The notes under the pieces are model-generated. The model ran no database searches, was not told the origin of the DNA, and was given only the letters and a program-made list of their open reading frames with translations. A stretch of 37,221 nt of DNA, taken from contig JAEXFV010000148.1 in the NCBI GenBank assembly GCA_023451115.1, forward strand, positions 1-37,221, in the 5' to 3' direction. The DNA is from Bacillota bacterium (GTDB lineage Bacteria; Bacillota; Clostridia; Christensenellales; CAG-138). The translations under genes and the position numbers were made by a program. This document shows, piece by piece, positions 30,303 through 37,221 of the stretch. How positions within the stretch are numbered: the first letter of the stretch is position 1; every line of letters starts with the position of its first letter.

Positions 30303-32719
30303 AAGTATTGGTAGCCAAGTATGCTGGCTTTTGCTTTGGCGTTCAGCGGGCAGTGGATATGGCCTTACAATTGAGCAACCCTTCACAGCCCGTGTACACG
30401 TTAGGGGAAATCATCCACAATCCCTCGGTAGTACAAATGCTGCGGGAGCACAATGTGTTCCCCATCGTCTGCCCGGAAGAGGCCCCCGCCGGCAGCTCCA
30501 TCATTATCCGCTCCCACGGCGTGGGGCCGCAAGTATTGGAAGCGTGTGCACGGCAAGGTCTGCAAATAATCGACGCTACTTGCCCCTTTGTTAAGCGTAT
30601 CCACCAAATCGTGACGGATTGTCTGGCCAAAGGCATGGATATTTGCATTGCCGGCCAGCCAAATCACCCAGAAGTATTGGGAATATTGGGCTGGGCCAAT
30701 GATAAGGCGTATGTCTTGCCTACTCCTGAGTCCTGCGCCGCCCTGCCTGAGCTTACAAACGCCGCTTTGGTGGCGCAAACCACATTACAACCCGCCATGT
30801 ATGACGAAATTTTTCAAGCGCTGCAACCCCATTGTGGCAGTTTAACCCGGTATGATACCATTTGCAGCACAACATCCCAGCGTCAGGCCGAGGCCGCTTC
30901 CCTGGCCCAGCAGTGCACCCGCATGGTAGTTGTAGGCGGATATAACAGCTCCAATACACAAAAACTTGCCCAGCTTTGTAAAAAGTACTGCAAAAATACC
31001 GAATCAATAGAGAATCCGGGCCAACTTTTACTTGAAAAAATTCAATCCAATGATATAATAGGTGTTGTTGCAGGCGCATCGACGCCGGATTGGATGATTA
31101 GGGAGGTTGTAACAGTAATGAGCGAACTCGAAAAGACGACGGCTGAATCCATTGAGATGGAAGCCACCCAGGCGCAAACGGAGGCCCAGCAAGCCGAACC
31201 CGTAGTTCAGGAAGCCCCACAGGCCGAACCCGTTGCAGAAGCTGCGCCCGTGGTAGCGGATGCTGCCGCCGCCACCGAGCCCATCGCAGCGGAAGCTGCC
31301 CAGAGCACCGAAGCAGCCGATTCGGATAGCTTTGCAGAAGCATTCGAAAAGACTTTGGTACGCATTCGTAACGGCCAGATCATCACGGGTTCCGTGGTAC
31401 AGATCGTGGACGGTGAGGTATGCGTAAATATCGGCTACAAATCTGATGGGTTCATCCCCCGGAACGAGTTCTCTTCCGACCCGGACGTTAACCCGGCGGA
31501 TGTGGTTAAGGTTGGCGATCCCATTGAAGTGGAAGTTCTCAAGGTCAACGATGGCGAAGGCAATGTCCTTCTTTCCCGCAAAAGCGTGGAAGGGAAAAAG
31601 TTCTGGGATGAACTGATGGCCGAAGCCGAAACCGAGGGCAAAGTATTCGACGCAGTTGGCAAAGAAAAAGTCAAAGGCGGCTTAATCGCCAGCATCAATG
31701 GCGTGCGTGCTTTCGTCCCCGCTTCCCATGTTTCCAACAAGTATGTGGAAAACCTGGACGAATTCGTTGGCAAGCCCATGCGGCTTTCCATCATCGAGGT
31801 GGACAAGTCCCGCAAGCGCATTGTGGCTTCTCAGAAAAATGTTTTGATCGCTGAGGCTGAAGCGGCTAAGAAAGAAAAACTGGCCGGTTTGGAAGTTGGC
31901 GCCAAAATGGCGGGCGTTGTCCGCCGTCTTACCGACTTTGGTGCTTTCGTTGATATCGGCGATGGAATAGATGGTTTGGTTCATGTGACCGATGTGGCTT
32001 GGGGCCGCGTGAAGCATCCTTCCGATGTTTTGAAGATCGGTCAGCAGATCGAAGTGTTGGTGCTCAACGTTGACGCTGAAAAAGAGCGTGTTTCCCTGGG
32101 TTATAAGCAGTTGCAGCCCAAACCTTGGACTTTGGCAGCTGAAAAATATCCCGTTGGTTCCGTTGTGGAAGGTAAGGTTGTCCGCATTGTTCCCTTCGGT
32201 GCTTTCGTAGCGCTGGAGCCCACCATTGACGGCTTAATCCACATTTCCCAGGTTAGCGTAAAGCGCATTGCCAAAGTGGAAGATGAAATTAACGTTGGCG
32301 ATATGGTGCGCTGCAAAGTATTGGATGTCAATCCGGAAGCCAAGCGTATTAGCCTGAGCCGCAAGGAAGTTATTTTAGAGGAGCATCCGGAAATTGCTGA
32401 GCAGATCGCTGCTGAAAAAGCCGAGCGCGATCGTCAGTATGCCGAGCGCCAAGAGCAGCGCCAGGCAGAGCGCCAGCAGAGCCAACAGCGCAGCGAGCGT
32501 ACCTTCGAGCGCAAAGAACCGCGTCAGGATCGTCCTGCCCGCACTGCTAGCAGCAATGCTTCTTCCGCTCCTGCAGGAGATCGTCCGGAGCGCACAGAGC
32601 GTCGTCGTCGCAGTGAAGATGGCGATTACGAACTGCCGCCGGTACAGTCCACTACCACTAGCTTGGCTGATTTGTTCCAAGGGTTGAACATTGAAGATTT
32701 GGGAAACTCGGAAGAATAA
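30299..32719 (+). CDS. ispH-rpsA: Fused HMBPP reductase IspH and ribosomal protein S1
   Basis: An 806-residue fusion. The start is ATG 30299 (MKVLVAKYAGFCFGVQRAVD), overlapping plsC. Residues 1-270 are IspH, the last step of the MEP isoprenoid pathway. Its [4Fe-4S] cysteines are C12, C95 (DATCPFV) and C189 (TICSTTS), and QPNHPEVLG carries the conserved Glu. An acidic Ala/Gln/Glu-rich linker covers about 275-345. Four S1 RNA-binding repeats follow at roughly 355-425, 443-510, 528-600 and 615-685, for example LTDFGAFVDIGDGIDGLVHV. A long Arg/Gln/Glu-rich tail ends the protein. This fusion is known in Clostridia. An internal GGGAGG before ATG 31118 could also give free S1. Confidence 0.95.
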   Translation: MKVLVAKYAGFCFGVQRAVDMALQLSNPSQPVYTLGEIIHNPSVVQMLREHNVFPIVCPEEAPAGSSIIIRSHGVGPQVLEACARQGLQIIDATCPFVKRIHQIVTDCLAKGMDICIAGQPNHPEVLGILGWANDKAYVLPTPESCAALPELTNAALVAQTTLQPAMYDEIFQALQPHCGSLTRYDTICSTTSQRQAEAASLAQQCTRMVVVGGYNSSNTQKLAQLCKKYCKNTESIENPGQLLLEKIQSNDIIGVVAGASTPDWMIREVVTVMSELEKTTAESIEMEATQAQTEAQQAEPVVQEAPQAEPVAEAAPVVADAAAATEPIAAEAAQSTEAADSDSFAEAFEKTLVRIRNGQIITGSVVQIVDGEVCVNIGYKSDGFIPRNEFSSDPDVNPADVVKVGDPIEVEVLKVNDGEGNVLLSRKSVEGKKFWDELMAEAETEGKVFDAVGKEKVKGGLIASINGVRAFVPASHVSNKYVENLDEFVGKPMRLSIIEVDKSRKRIVASQKNVLIAEAEAAKKEKLAGLEVGAKMAGVVRRLTDFGAFVDIGDGIDGLVHVTDVAWGRVKHPSDVLKIGQQIEVLVLNVDAEKERVSLGYKQLQPKPWTLAAEKYPVGSVVEGKVVRIVPFGAFVALEPTIDGLIHISQVSVKRIAKVEDEINVGDMVRCKVLDVNPEAKRISLSRKEVILEEHPEIAEQIAAEKAERDRQYAERQEQRQAERQQSQQRSERTFERKEPRQDRPARTASSNASSAPAGDRPERTERRRRSEDGDYELPPVQSTTTSLADLFQGLNIEDLGNSEE

Positions 32720-32744
32720 GCAAGTTTATCTGAAGGTAATATAG

Positions 32745-32777
32745 AAAGAGGAGTTGACGTCTGTCAACTCCTCTTTT
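32745..32777 (+). terminator. Terminator of ispH-rpsA
   Basis: AAAGAGGAGTTGAC (32745-32758), loop GTCT, GTCAACTCCTCTTT (32763-32776), then T. Perfect 14-bp stem, 26 bp after the stop. Confidence 0.88.
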
Positions 32778-32810
32778 ATGATTTTTCTTTTTTGAAAAAG
32801 TTATTTTAAA

Positions 32811-32840
32811 AGAAAAGGCCTTCACAAGAAGGCCTTTTCT
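32811..32840 (-). terminator. Terminator of the SPFH/zinc-ribbon gene
   Basis: AGAAAAGGCCTTC (32811-32823), loop ACAA, GAAGGCCTTTTCT (32828-32840). On the minus strand the stem ends in TTTTCTTTTAAAA, 7 bp after the gene's stop. It could also act on the plus strand. Confidence 0.85.
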
Positions 32841-32846
32841 TTATTA

Positions 32847-34181
32847 TTATTTGATATCGTTGTCATTAAACGGATCGCCACATTCCGGGCAGAACTTTGG
32901 CGGATTCTTTGGATCCTCCGGTTCCCACCCGCATTTATCGCAACGATAAAGGAGCGCACCTGCCGGCTTGGGCTTTCCGCATTCCGGGCAGAATTTTCCT
33001 TTGTTCACCGCTCCGCAAGAGCAGGTCCACCCTTCCACTGCTGGCTTGGGTTTTCCACACTCAGCGCAGAATTTCCCGGTATTACCTGTTGCGCCGCAAT
33101 CACAGCTCCAACCTGCAGCCTGGGTCTGGGGTTGGGCAGGCGCCTGTTGCTGTGGCGCAGCCTGCTGTTGCTGCTGGCCCATCTGGAAAAGGTTCTGGGC
33201 ATTCATGCCTCCAGCGCCCTGTGCCATGTTCATTCCTGCAAACGCCATAAAAGCGCCTGCACCTTCGTTGGATGCAGCAGCCTTCATCGCTTCCGCCTGG
33301 GCGCCCACCAAATGTGCGGCAGCCATATTGGGATTGCGGAATACGGCGCTCTTTTGCAGCTCCTTGATGGTGTTTTCATCCTCTTCGTCAGCGGTTACGG
33401 AGCTTACCCCTACGGATACCACCGAAACGCCACGTAAGCTTCCCCATTTCTGGGAAAGCACATCATTGAGCGCTTCCGCCAATTCTACAGTATGCCCTGG
33501 CAGGGCGCTGTAGCGTACCCCCATAGCGGATATCTTGGCAAAGGCCGGTTGCAATGCGGTAAGCAGCTCAGTCTTTAACTGGCTATCAATTTGATCTCGG
33601 GTATAATCTACCGTTACGTTTCCACAAACATTGGTATAAAACAGCATTGGGTCACTGATGCGATAAGAATATTCCCCAAAGCAGCGGATGCCAATATCCA
33701 TATCTAACCCAATATTCTGATCCACCACACGGAAAGGCACGGGGTTTGCAGTGCCATACTTATTTCCAATGATTTCTTTCGTGTTGAAATAATAAACCCG
33801 TTGATCCTTACCCGTGTCGCCACCCATGGTAAAACGCTTGCCGATGGCTTTGAATGTTTCTTTTAAGCTGGAGCCAAACTTTCCGGTAAAAATTGAGGGT
33901 TCTGTAGAGCTATCCCAAACGAATTCCCCCGCTTCAGCACAGAACTCCACTACTTTCCCCTGCTCCACAATCATCATGCATTGGCCGTCGTTTACCGCAA
34001 CAATAGAGCCGTTGGAAATAATGTTTTCAGAGGCTTTGGTATTGGAACTGCGGCCAGAGGTGCGTTTTACCCCTTTGGTTGCCAATACGTTTGCCGGCAT
34101 GGATTCACAATAAAAATATTCTCTCCATTGATCTGCCAACACCCCGCTTAAAGCGCCAATCCCCGCTTTTAACAGTCCCAT
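32847..34181 (-). CDS. SPFH-domain protein with three C-terminal zinc ribbons (YdjI-like)
   Basis: A 444-residue protein. It begins MGLLKAGIGALSGVLADQWR, without a classical membrane helix. The SPFH/band-7-like domain spans about residues 50-290 and includes VNDGQCMMIVEQGKVVEFCA and VDYTRDQIDSQLKTELLTAL. A Met/Ala/Gly-rich and Gln-rich spacer (about 300-360) follows. Three zinc ribbons end the protein: WSCDCGATGNTGKFCAECGK, WTCSCGAVNKGKFCPECGK and YRCDKCG...FCPECGDPF. This matches the virion-core/YdjI-type SPFH group, thought to act at the membrane with phage-shock or membrane-stress proteins; that role is not shown here. AAGGAGG precedes ATG 34181. It is a single-gene unit. Confidence 0.88.
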   Translation of the reverse strand: MGLLKAGIGALSGVLADQWREYFYCESMPANVLATKGVKRTSGRSSNTKASENIISNGSIVAVNDGQCMMIVEQGKVVEFCAEAGEFVWDSSTEPSIFTGKFGSSLKETFKAIGKRFTMGGDTGKDQRVYYFNTKEIIGNKYGTANPVPFRVVDQNIGLDMDIGIRCFGEYSYRISDPMLFYTNVCGNVTVDYTRDQIDSQLKTELLTALQPAFAKISAMGVRYSALPGHTVELAEALNDVLSQKWGSLRGVSVVSVGVSSVTADEEDENTIKELQKSAVFRNPNMAAAHLVGAQAEAMKAAASNEGAGAFMAFAGMNMAQGAGGMNAQNLFQMGQQQQQAAPQQQAPAQPQTQAAGWSCDCGATGNTGKFCAECGKPKPAVEGWTCSCGAVNKGKFCPECGKPKPAGALLYRCDKCGWEPEDPKNPPKFCPECGDPFNDNDIK

Positions 34182-34318
34182 CTTGTTTCCTCCTTGATTT
34201 GCTATATATGATTACTATTGAATATACCTGACCTACCTTAATAATATATCACAATCGCTATCTGGTGTCTATTGTGCAACTTGCGCAGCCATATATTACA
34301 CTACCTGTCAAAAGGATC

Positions 34319-34798
34319 TTATAGTAAAATAATTTCTGCCTGCAGGCGGTTACCCCCCAATATCTCCAAAACAGCGCACGAGGGCCTTTTACCGGCATGC
34401 GGCAGGGAAAGGCTTCCTGGATTTAACAGCAACAGCTCCCCCTGCTTTTCCATTGCAGGGTTATGGGTATGCCCAAACAATGCCCCGCAACACCCTTCTT
34501 CCTGTGCCTTGTACTGCAGCCTTTGCAGCCCGCTCTTTACCCCATACCGGTGGCCGTGGCATACTAATAGCCGAATCCCGGGCTGGGGCTGATAAATTAA
34601 TTCTGCAGGCGCTTCTAAACTGAAATCACAATTCCCCCTTACAGACTGCAGCGGCAGTCCGGTACGTTTGGCTATTTGCTTCGCATCTCCAGCCACATCC
34701 CCTAAATGGATCCAGCCATCCAGTTTTCCCAAACGGCTGATGGCGGCCTCCAGGTTATCCAACACACCATGGGTATCGCTGACTACTCCAATTCTCAT
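34319..34798 (-). CDS. YfcE/MJ0936-type metallophosphoesterase
   Basis: A 159-residue calcineurin-like phosphodiesterase. All metal-binding motifs are present: VVSDTHG (7-11 region), WIHLGDVAGD near 31, VRGNCDF near 58, LLVCHGHRYG near 78 and LFGHTHNPAMEKQGELLLLN near 108. LNPGSLSLP follows, as in the family. These small enzymes hydrolyse phosphodiesters in vitro; the physiological substrate is unknown. It begins at ATG 34798, 2 bp after the rdgB stop, with AAAGGAA inside rdgB's end as the ribosome binding site. The rdgB-yfcE pairing is common in Firmicutes. Confidence 0.92.
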   Translation of the reverse strand: MRIGVVSDTHGVLDNLEAAISRLGKLDGWIHLGDVAGDAKQIAKRTGLPLQSVRGNCDFSLEAPAELIYQPQPGIRLLVCHGHRYGVKSGLQRLQYKAQEEGCCGALFGHTHNPAMEKQGELLLLNPGSLSLPHAGKRPSCAVLEILGGNRLQAEIILL

Positions 34799-34800
34799 GC

Positions 34801-35394
34801 CTATTCCTTTTCCAGCAATGCCTGCAGCCGCTCTAAAGCATAGCGGCGGTGGCTAACATGATTTTTTTCTTCTGCACTCAACTCTGCAAATGACTTTTTT
34901 GCAGGCTCGTAATAAAAAAGCGGATCATAGCCAAATCCATTCTCTCCATGATTTTCCCGCAAAAGTTTCCCTTCGCAATACCCCATTACGCAGAGGGTTT
35001 CTTTCCCCCGCCTAGCCAACGCCACTGCACTGGCGAAGCGGCATGTACGCTGTTCTTCGGGTACATCCTGCATCATTTCCAGAAGCTTCCGGTTATTGGC
35101 TGCATCGTCATGCTCCTCCCCTGCAAATCGTGCACTATACACCCCGGGCGCACCATCCAGGGCATCAACAATCAACCCGCTGTCATCCGCAAGCGCTGCA
35201 TCAAATTCTTTTGCTTGCAGCAAGGTTTGCTCTGCTTTTTTTATAGCATTTTCTTGGAACGTAGAGCCATCTTCCACTACCTCCAGCACTACTCCCGCCT
35301 CTTTTTGAGAGCAAATATCCGTAAAATGATTTTCCAGAATCTCCTTTATTTCTCTTACCTTATGGTTGTTATTGGATGCAATGATCAGTTTCAT
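34801..35394 (-). CDS. rdgB: XTP/dITP diphosphatase RdgB (HAM1 family)
   Basis: A 197-residue house-cleaning pyrophosphatase that removes dITP, ITP and XTP. It starts KLIIASNNNHKVREIKEILE, the SNNxxKxxEI nucleotide-binding motif. Then come TFQENAIKKAEQTLL, ALADDSGLIVDALDGAPGVY (catalytic Asp pair in ADDSG) and ENGFGYDPLFYYEPAKKSFA with AELSAEEKNHVSHRRYAL. All are RdgB hallmarks and the length is normal. It starts at ATG 35394 with a weak TAGGAT site, behind an extended -10 promoter (35426-35431), and leads a two-gene unit with the YfcE-type gene. Confidence 0.96.
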   Translation of the reverse strand: MKLIIASNNNHKVREIKEILENHFTDICSQKEAGVVLEVVEDGSTFQENAIKKAEQTLLQAKEFDAALADDSGLIVDALDGAPGVYSARFAGEEHDDAANNRKLLEMMQDVPEEQRTCRFASAVALARRGKETLCVMGYCEGKLLRENHGENGFGYDPLFYYEPAKKSFAELSAEEKNHVSHRRYALERLQALLEKE

Positions 35395-35425
35395 ATCCTA
35401 CATAAAATGCCTTTCCTTTTTTGCC

Positions 35426-35434
35426 ATTGTAGCA
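35426..35434 (-). promoter_or_regulatory. Extended -10 promoter of rdgB
   Basis: On the minus strand TGC-TACAAT (-10 at 35431-35426), 31 bp before the ATG. The -35 region is poor (TATATT). Confidence 0.5.
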
Positions 35435-35489
35435 TAAACTCTGCATAAAATATACTCGAATAAAATTATAGAATCTCTTCATAAACCAA

Positions 35490-35518
35490 TTGCAAAAACA
35501 ATTTACTTATGGTAAAAT
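35490..35518 (+). promoter_or_regulatory. Sigma-A promoter of tRNA-Leu
   Basis: TTGCAA (35490-35495), 17-bp spacer, TAAAAT (35513-35518). The predicted start is about 8 bp before the mature tRNA 5' end. Confidence 0.8.
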
Positions 35519-35532
35519 AAGCTTCGTTAGCC

Positions 35533-35619
35533 GCCGAAGTGATGGAATTGGCAGACGTGACGGACTCAAAATCCGTTGGTAGCGATACCGTGTGGGTTCG
35601 AGTCCCACCTTCGGCACCA
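35533..35619 (+). tRNA. tRNA-Leu(CAA)
   Basis: Acceptor arms GCCGAAG (35533-35539) and CTTCGGC (35609-35615) pair perfectly, followed by discriminator A and an encoded CCA. The anticodon arm ACGGA-CTCAAAA-TCCGT gives anticodon CAA. A long variable arm (class II) and GGTTCGAGTCC T arm are present. Decodes UUG. The DNA after it (35750 on) looks accessory. Confidence 0.96.
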
Positions 35620-35620
35620 T

Positions 35621-35672
35621 GCGGAGTGTCCTTATAGGATTTGAGTATCCTGTAAGGGCGCTCTGCTTTTTT
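35621..35672 (+). terminator. Terminator of tRNA-Leu
   Basis: A long imperfect stem from GCGGAGTGTCCTTATAGGAT (35621-35640) to ATCCTGTAAGGGCGCTCTGC (35647-35666) with a 6-base loop, followed by TTTTTT. It starts one base after the tRNA CCA. Confidence 0.88.
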
Positions 35673-35851
35673 ATTCTCTTTTGACAAGTAAATACCGCAG
35701 CAAGCATAGGAAGTGCGGCCACTCTTTCGAAAAAAATTGCAATTGAAAAACATTTGCGATCATGCTATTTTTCATATAGAGGCAGAGAAAATAGCTGATT
35801 AAGAAAAAATTGCAGAGCGATAAATCGGAATTTTACAAGGAGGGACAAACA

Positions 35852-36229
35852 ATGAAAATGCCTCAAAAGATTGATATAACCATGTTCGCTCCTTGCGGAA
35901 TGAATTGTATGGTCTGTTATAAGCATTGCTATCATAAAAAACCATGTGCCGGATGTTTGAACAGTGACAAAGGGAAACCAGAACACTGCCGTAAATGTAA
36001 GATAAAAGACTGTATCAAGGATAAGGGGCTGGCCTATTGCCTTGAATGTTCCGATTATCCGTGCAAGCTGATAAAGGATCTTGAAAAGAGCTATAACAAA
36101 AGGTATCAGGCAAGTCTTATGGAGAATAGTGAATATGTGCGTCAACATGGATTGGAAGCATTTATGGAGCAACAGAAAGAGAAATATACCTGTTCAAAAT
36201 GTAGGGAGGGGGATAATATCGATCCATGA
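35852..36229 (+). CDS. DUF3795-type Cys-rich protein, frameshifted near its end
   Basis: A 125-residue protein from ATG 35852, preceded by AAGGAGGGA. Many Cys suggest metal binding: FAPCGMNCMVCYKHC at residues 12-26, CAGC near 33, CRKCKIKDC near 47 and CLECSDYPC near 64. This is the layout of the DUF3795 family, whose function is unknown. The reading frame ends YTCSKCREGDNIDP. Another frame, entered by removing one G of the five at 36208-36212, continues GIISIHDRECSECQEKLK to a stop at 36266. That gives a second CxxC, matching the first (CSKC), as in a closing zinc ribbon. So the natural protein is probably about 137 residues. It lies in an A+T-rich patch after the tRNA gene. Confidence 0.78.
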   Translation: MKMPQKIDITMFAPCGMNCMVCYKHCYHKKPCAGCLNSDKGKPEHCRKCKIKDCIKDKGLAYCLECSDYPCKLIKDLEKSYNKRYQASLMENSEYVRQHGLEAFMEQQKEKYTCSKCREGDNIDP

Positions 36230-36266
36230 TAGAGAATGTAGCGAGTGCCAAGAAAAATTAAAGTAG
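36208..36266 (+). other. Out-of-frame C-terminal tail of the DUF3795-type gene
   Basis: From the G5 run (36208-36212) the -1 corrected frame encodes GIISIHDRECSECQEKLK and stops at 36264-36266. The CSEC pair would complete a zinc ribbon with CSKC just before the run. Confidence 0.6.
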
Positions 36267-36487
36267 AGATATCCCGATTTGTTGATGAGGGCGTTTTATG
36301 CTTTCCTTGCCTTAGCGCGAAATCCTGTATCGCCACTGGCACCGCTACAAATGACCCTTGAGTGGTCATGAGGACAAAAAGTAGGTTGGTATTTATCCGT
36401 CTGCTCTTTGCTTTGTCTAATTGCTTACTTTTAGTTCATATGATAATATAATATTTACAGCATAAAGTAGCTGAGGAGGAATTTATA
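36267..36487. other. A+T-rich spacer with no convincing gene
   Basis: A 221-bp gap before the restriction-endonuclease gene. A minus-strand frame (36369 to 36142) is open, but it overlaps the gene before it and has no ribosome binding site. The stretch near 36300-36385 looks less A+T-rich than its surroundings and may be an insertion or an old gene fragment. Confidence 0.4.
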
Positions 36488-36994
36488 GTGAGTGTAAAGC
36501 TACAAAAATACTCCTATCGATTTGCCGAACAAATTTTTAATAGTAAACTATCGTTAAAAAACGAGATGGAAACCATCATATACTCCGCTTGCTCTGATTT
36601 ATCAGCATTATCCCGTCCTATTTTTAATAAAAAACTGGAAGAGGAGTTTACAAAGCTTGGTTGGGAAAGCCAGGCGTCCGTTTTCCCGGATGATGTTCAT
36701 GCATACGCCAAATTAGATTTTTTGAAAGAGCGTGTGGGAGTTGAAGTGCAGTTTGGGCACGCTTCGTTTATCGGCATTGACTTGTTGAAATTTCAGATTG
36801 CCTCTTATTCCAATCTTGACAATATTGATTTCGGCGCATATATCTGCACAACCAGGAATATGCAAAAATATCTTATCAAACAATACAATCATAAATGGGA
36901 CGGGTCTCTCACTTATGAAAAGGTGATAAACTATTTACCGCATATAAAAAGCGCAATACAAGTTCCAATATATGTGATTGGGATTGATATATAG
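36488..36994 (+). CDS. BglII/BstYI-family type II restriction endonuclease
   Basis: A 168-residue protein from GTG 36488, with GAGGAGG about 7 bp upstream. The active-site pattern is KLDFLKERVGVEVQFGHASF, giving D77, E86 and Q88. BglII uses D84, E93 and Q95, with exactly the same spacing, and Gln in place of the usual Lys of PD-(D/E)xK nucleases is the mark of this family. It is shorter than BglII (223 residues) and BstYI (203), mostly at the ends. Members cut GATC-containing six-base sites such as AGATCT or RGATCY. No methyltransferase partner is visible between 35620 and the right edge. The gene is A+T-rich compared with the housekeeping genes, suggesting transfer. Specificity cannot be predicted. 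Confidence 0.75.
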   Translation: MSVKLQKYSYRFAEQIFNSKLSLKNEMETIIYSACSDLSALSRPIFNKKLEEEFTKLGWESQASVFPDDVHAYAKLDFLKERVGVEVQFGHASFIGIDLLKFQIASYSNLDNIDFGAYICTTRNMQKYLIKQYNHKWDGSLTYEKVINYLPHIKSAIQVPIYVIGIDI

Positions 36995-37027
36995 TGTAAT
37001 AATGTGGCATTTGCGTGTTTGACCTTA

Positions 37028-37221
37028 TCAGCAGTCGCACCATCCCGAAACGCTAGAACTTATCTGTTTTTTATCATCGGGGCTTATCCCCTGCAACCGC
37101 TTTGCAACCCAATGCTTCATACTTGGAGGAAATATTGAAAAACGATCGACTTTTTCAACTGCTTTATCTATTGCTGGAAAACGGTGGATAGTGTCAATAG
37201 TTTTTCGCAAATTTAATTTCT
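37028..37221 (-). CDS. Possible C-terminal end of a gene entering from the right
   Basis: A minus-strand frame open from the window edge to a stop at 37028. The visible residues include TIHRFPAIDKAVEKVDRFSI and end SSVSGWCDC. No ATG start or ribosome binding site lies within the window, so if real it starts further right, and it would converge on the endonuclease gene. I do not recognise it. The frame may also be chance. Confidence 0.2.
   Translation of the reverse strand, partial: KLNLRKTIDTIHRFPAIDKAVEKVDRFSIFPPSMKHWVAKRLQGISPDDKKQISSSVSGWCDC

Noticed and set aside
36142..36369. Minus-strand 75-residue gene
   Set aside because: Overlaps the DUF3795-type gene, lacks a ribosome binding site and looks like translated non-coding DNA.
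1..37221. CRISPR arrays, complete insertion sequences, rRNA genes or an origin
   Set aside because: No regularly spaced direct repeats, transposase genes, rRNA segments or DnaA-box clusters seen.

Overview
The window reads as chromosomal DNA from an anaerobic, Gram-positive, Clostridia-like member of the Bacillota. The evidence is the ctsR-mcsA-mcsB-clpC operon, an IspH-ribosomal protein S1 fusion, a ferredoxin-dependent 2-oxoacid oxidoreductase, strong AGGAGG-type ribosome binding sites and many TTGACA/TATAAT-like promoters. The species cannot be named from the sequence. Most of the window is housekeeping DNA. The less ordinary parts are a fermentation-type operon at the left end, a small decayed ORF near 15 kb, and an A+T-rich accessory patch after a tRNA gene at the right end.

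Layout. 1-5670 (minus): two CoA-transferase subunits, a PLP amino-acid racemase, a 47-residue membrane peptide, a sodium:solute symporter, a ferredoxin and the alpha subunit of a 2-oxoacid:ferredoxin oxidoreductase that runs off the left edge. A LysR-type regulator (6140-7068, plus) is divergent from it but is frameshifted in a run of nine G. 7302-7748: an Hsp20 chaperone behind a double CtsR operator. 7971-11356 (minus): prmA-rsmE-mtaB-HIT, a translation/RNA-modification operon. 11602-11748: a 48-residue orphan gene. 11802-12648: rplM-rpsI, whose promoter lies inside a 13-bp inverted repeat. 12861-14451: an ABC importer permease/ATPase pair without a binding protein. 14677-15720: a small membrane protein and a decayed ORF. 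15781-15972: rpmB. 16052-16513: trmL. 16712-18541: a VanW-domain membrane protein. 18651-23126 (minus): ctsR-mcsA-mcsB-clpC with its own CtsR box. 23337-25310: a propeller lipoprotein. 25490-32719 (plus): surE, an RpiR regulator, a histidine phosphatase, a HI0933-type flavoprotein, cmk (with an internal stop), plsC and ispH-rpsA. 32847-35394 (minus): an SPFH/zinc-ribbon protein, a YfcE-type phosphodiesterase and rdgB. 35533-35619: tRNA-Leu(CAA). After it come a Cys-rich DUF3795-type protein with a frameshifted tail and a BglII-family restriction endonuclease.

How the parts connect. CtsR, encoded here, has recognisable operators at its own promoter and at hsp20, so a protein-quality-control regulon is visible within one window. 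The left-hand operon looks like uptake, racemisation and oxidative decarboxylation of an amino or 2-oxo acid to an acyl-CoA, with a CoA-transferase exchanging the CoA; the substrate is unknown. Four reading frames are broken: the LysR gene, the 15-kb ORF, cmk and the DUF3795 gene. Two of the breaks sit in G runs, so sequencing error, phase variation and true decay all have to be considered.
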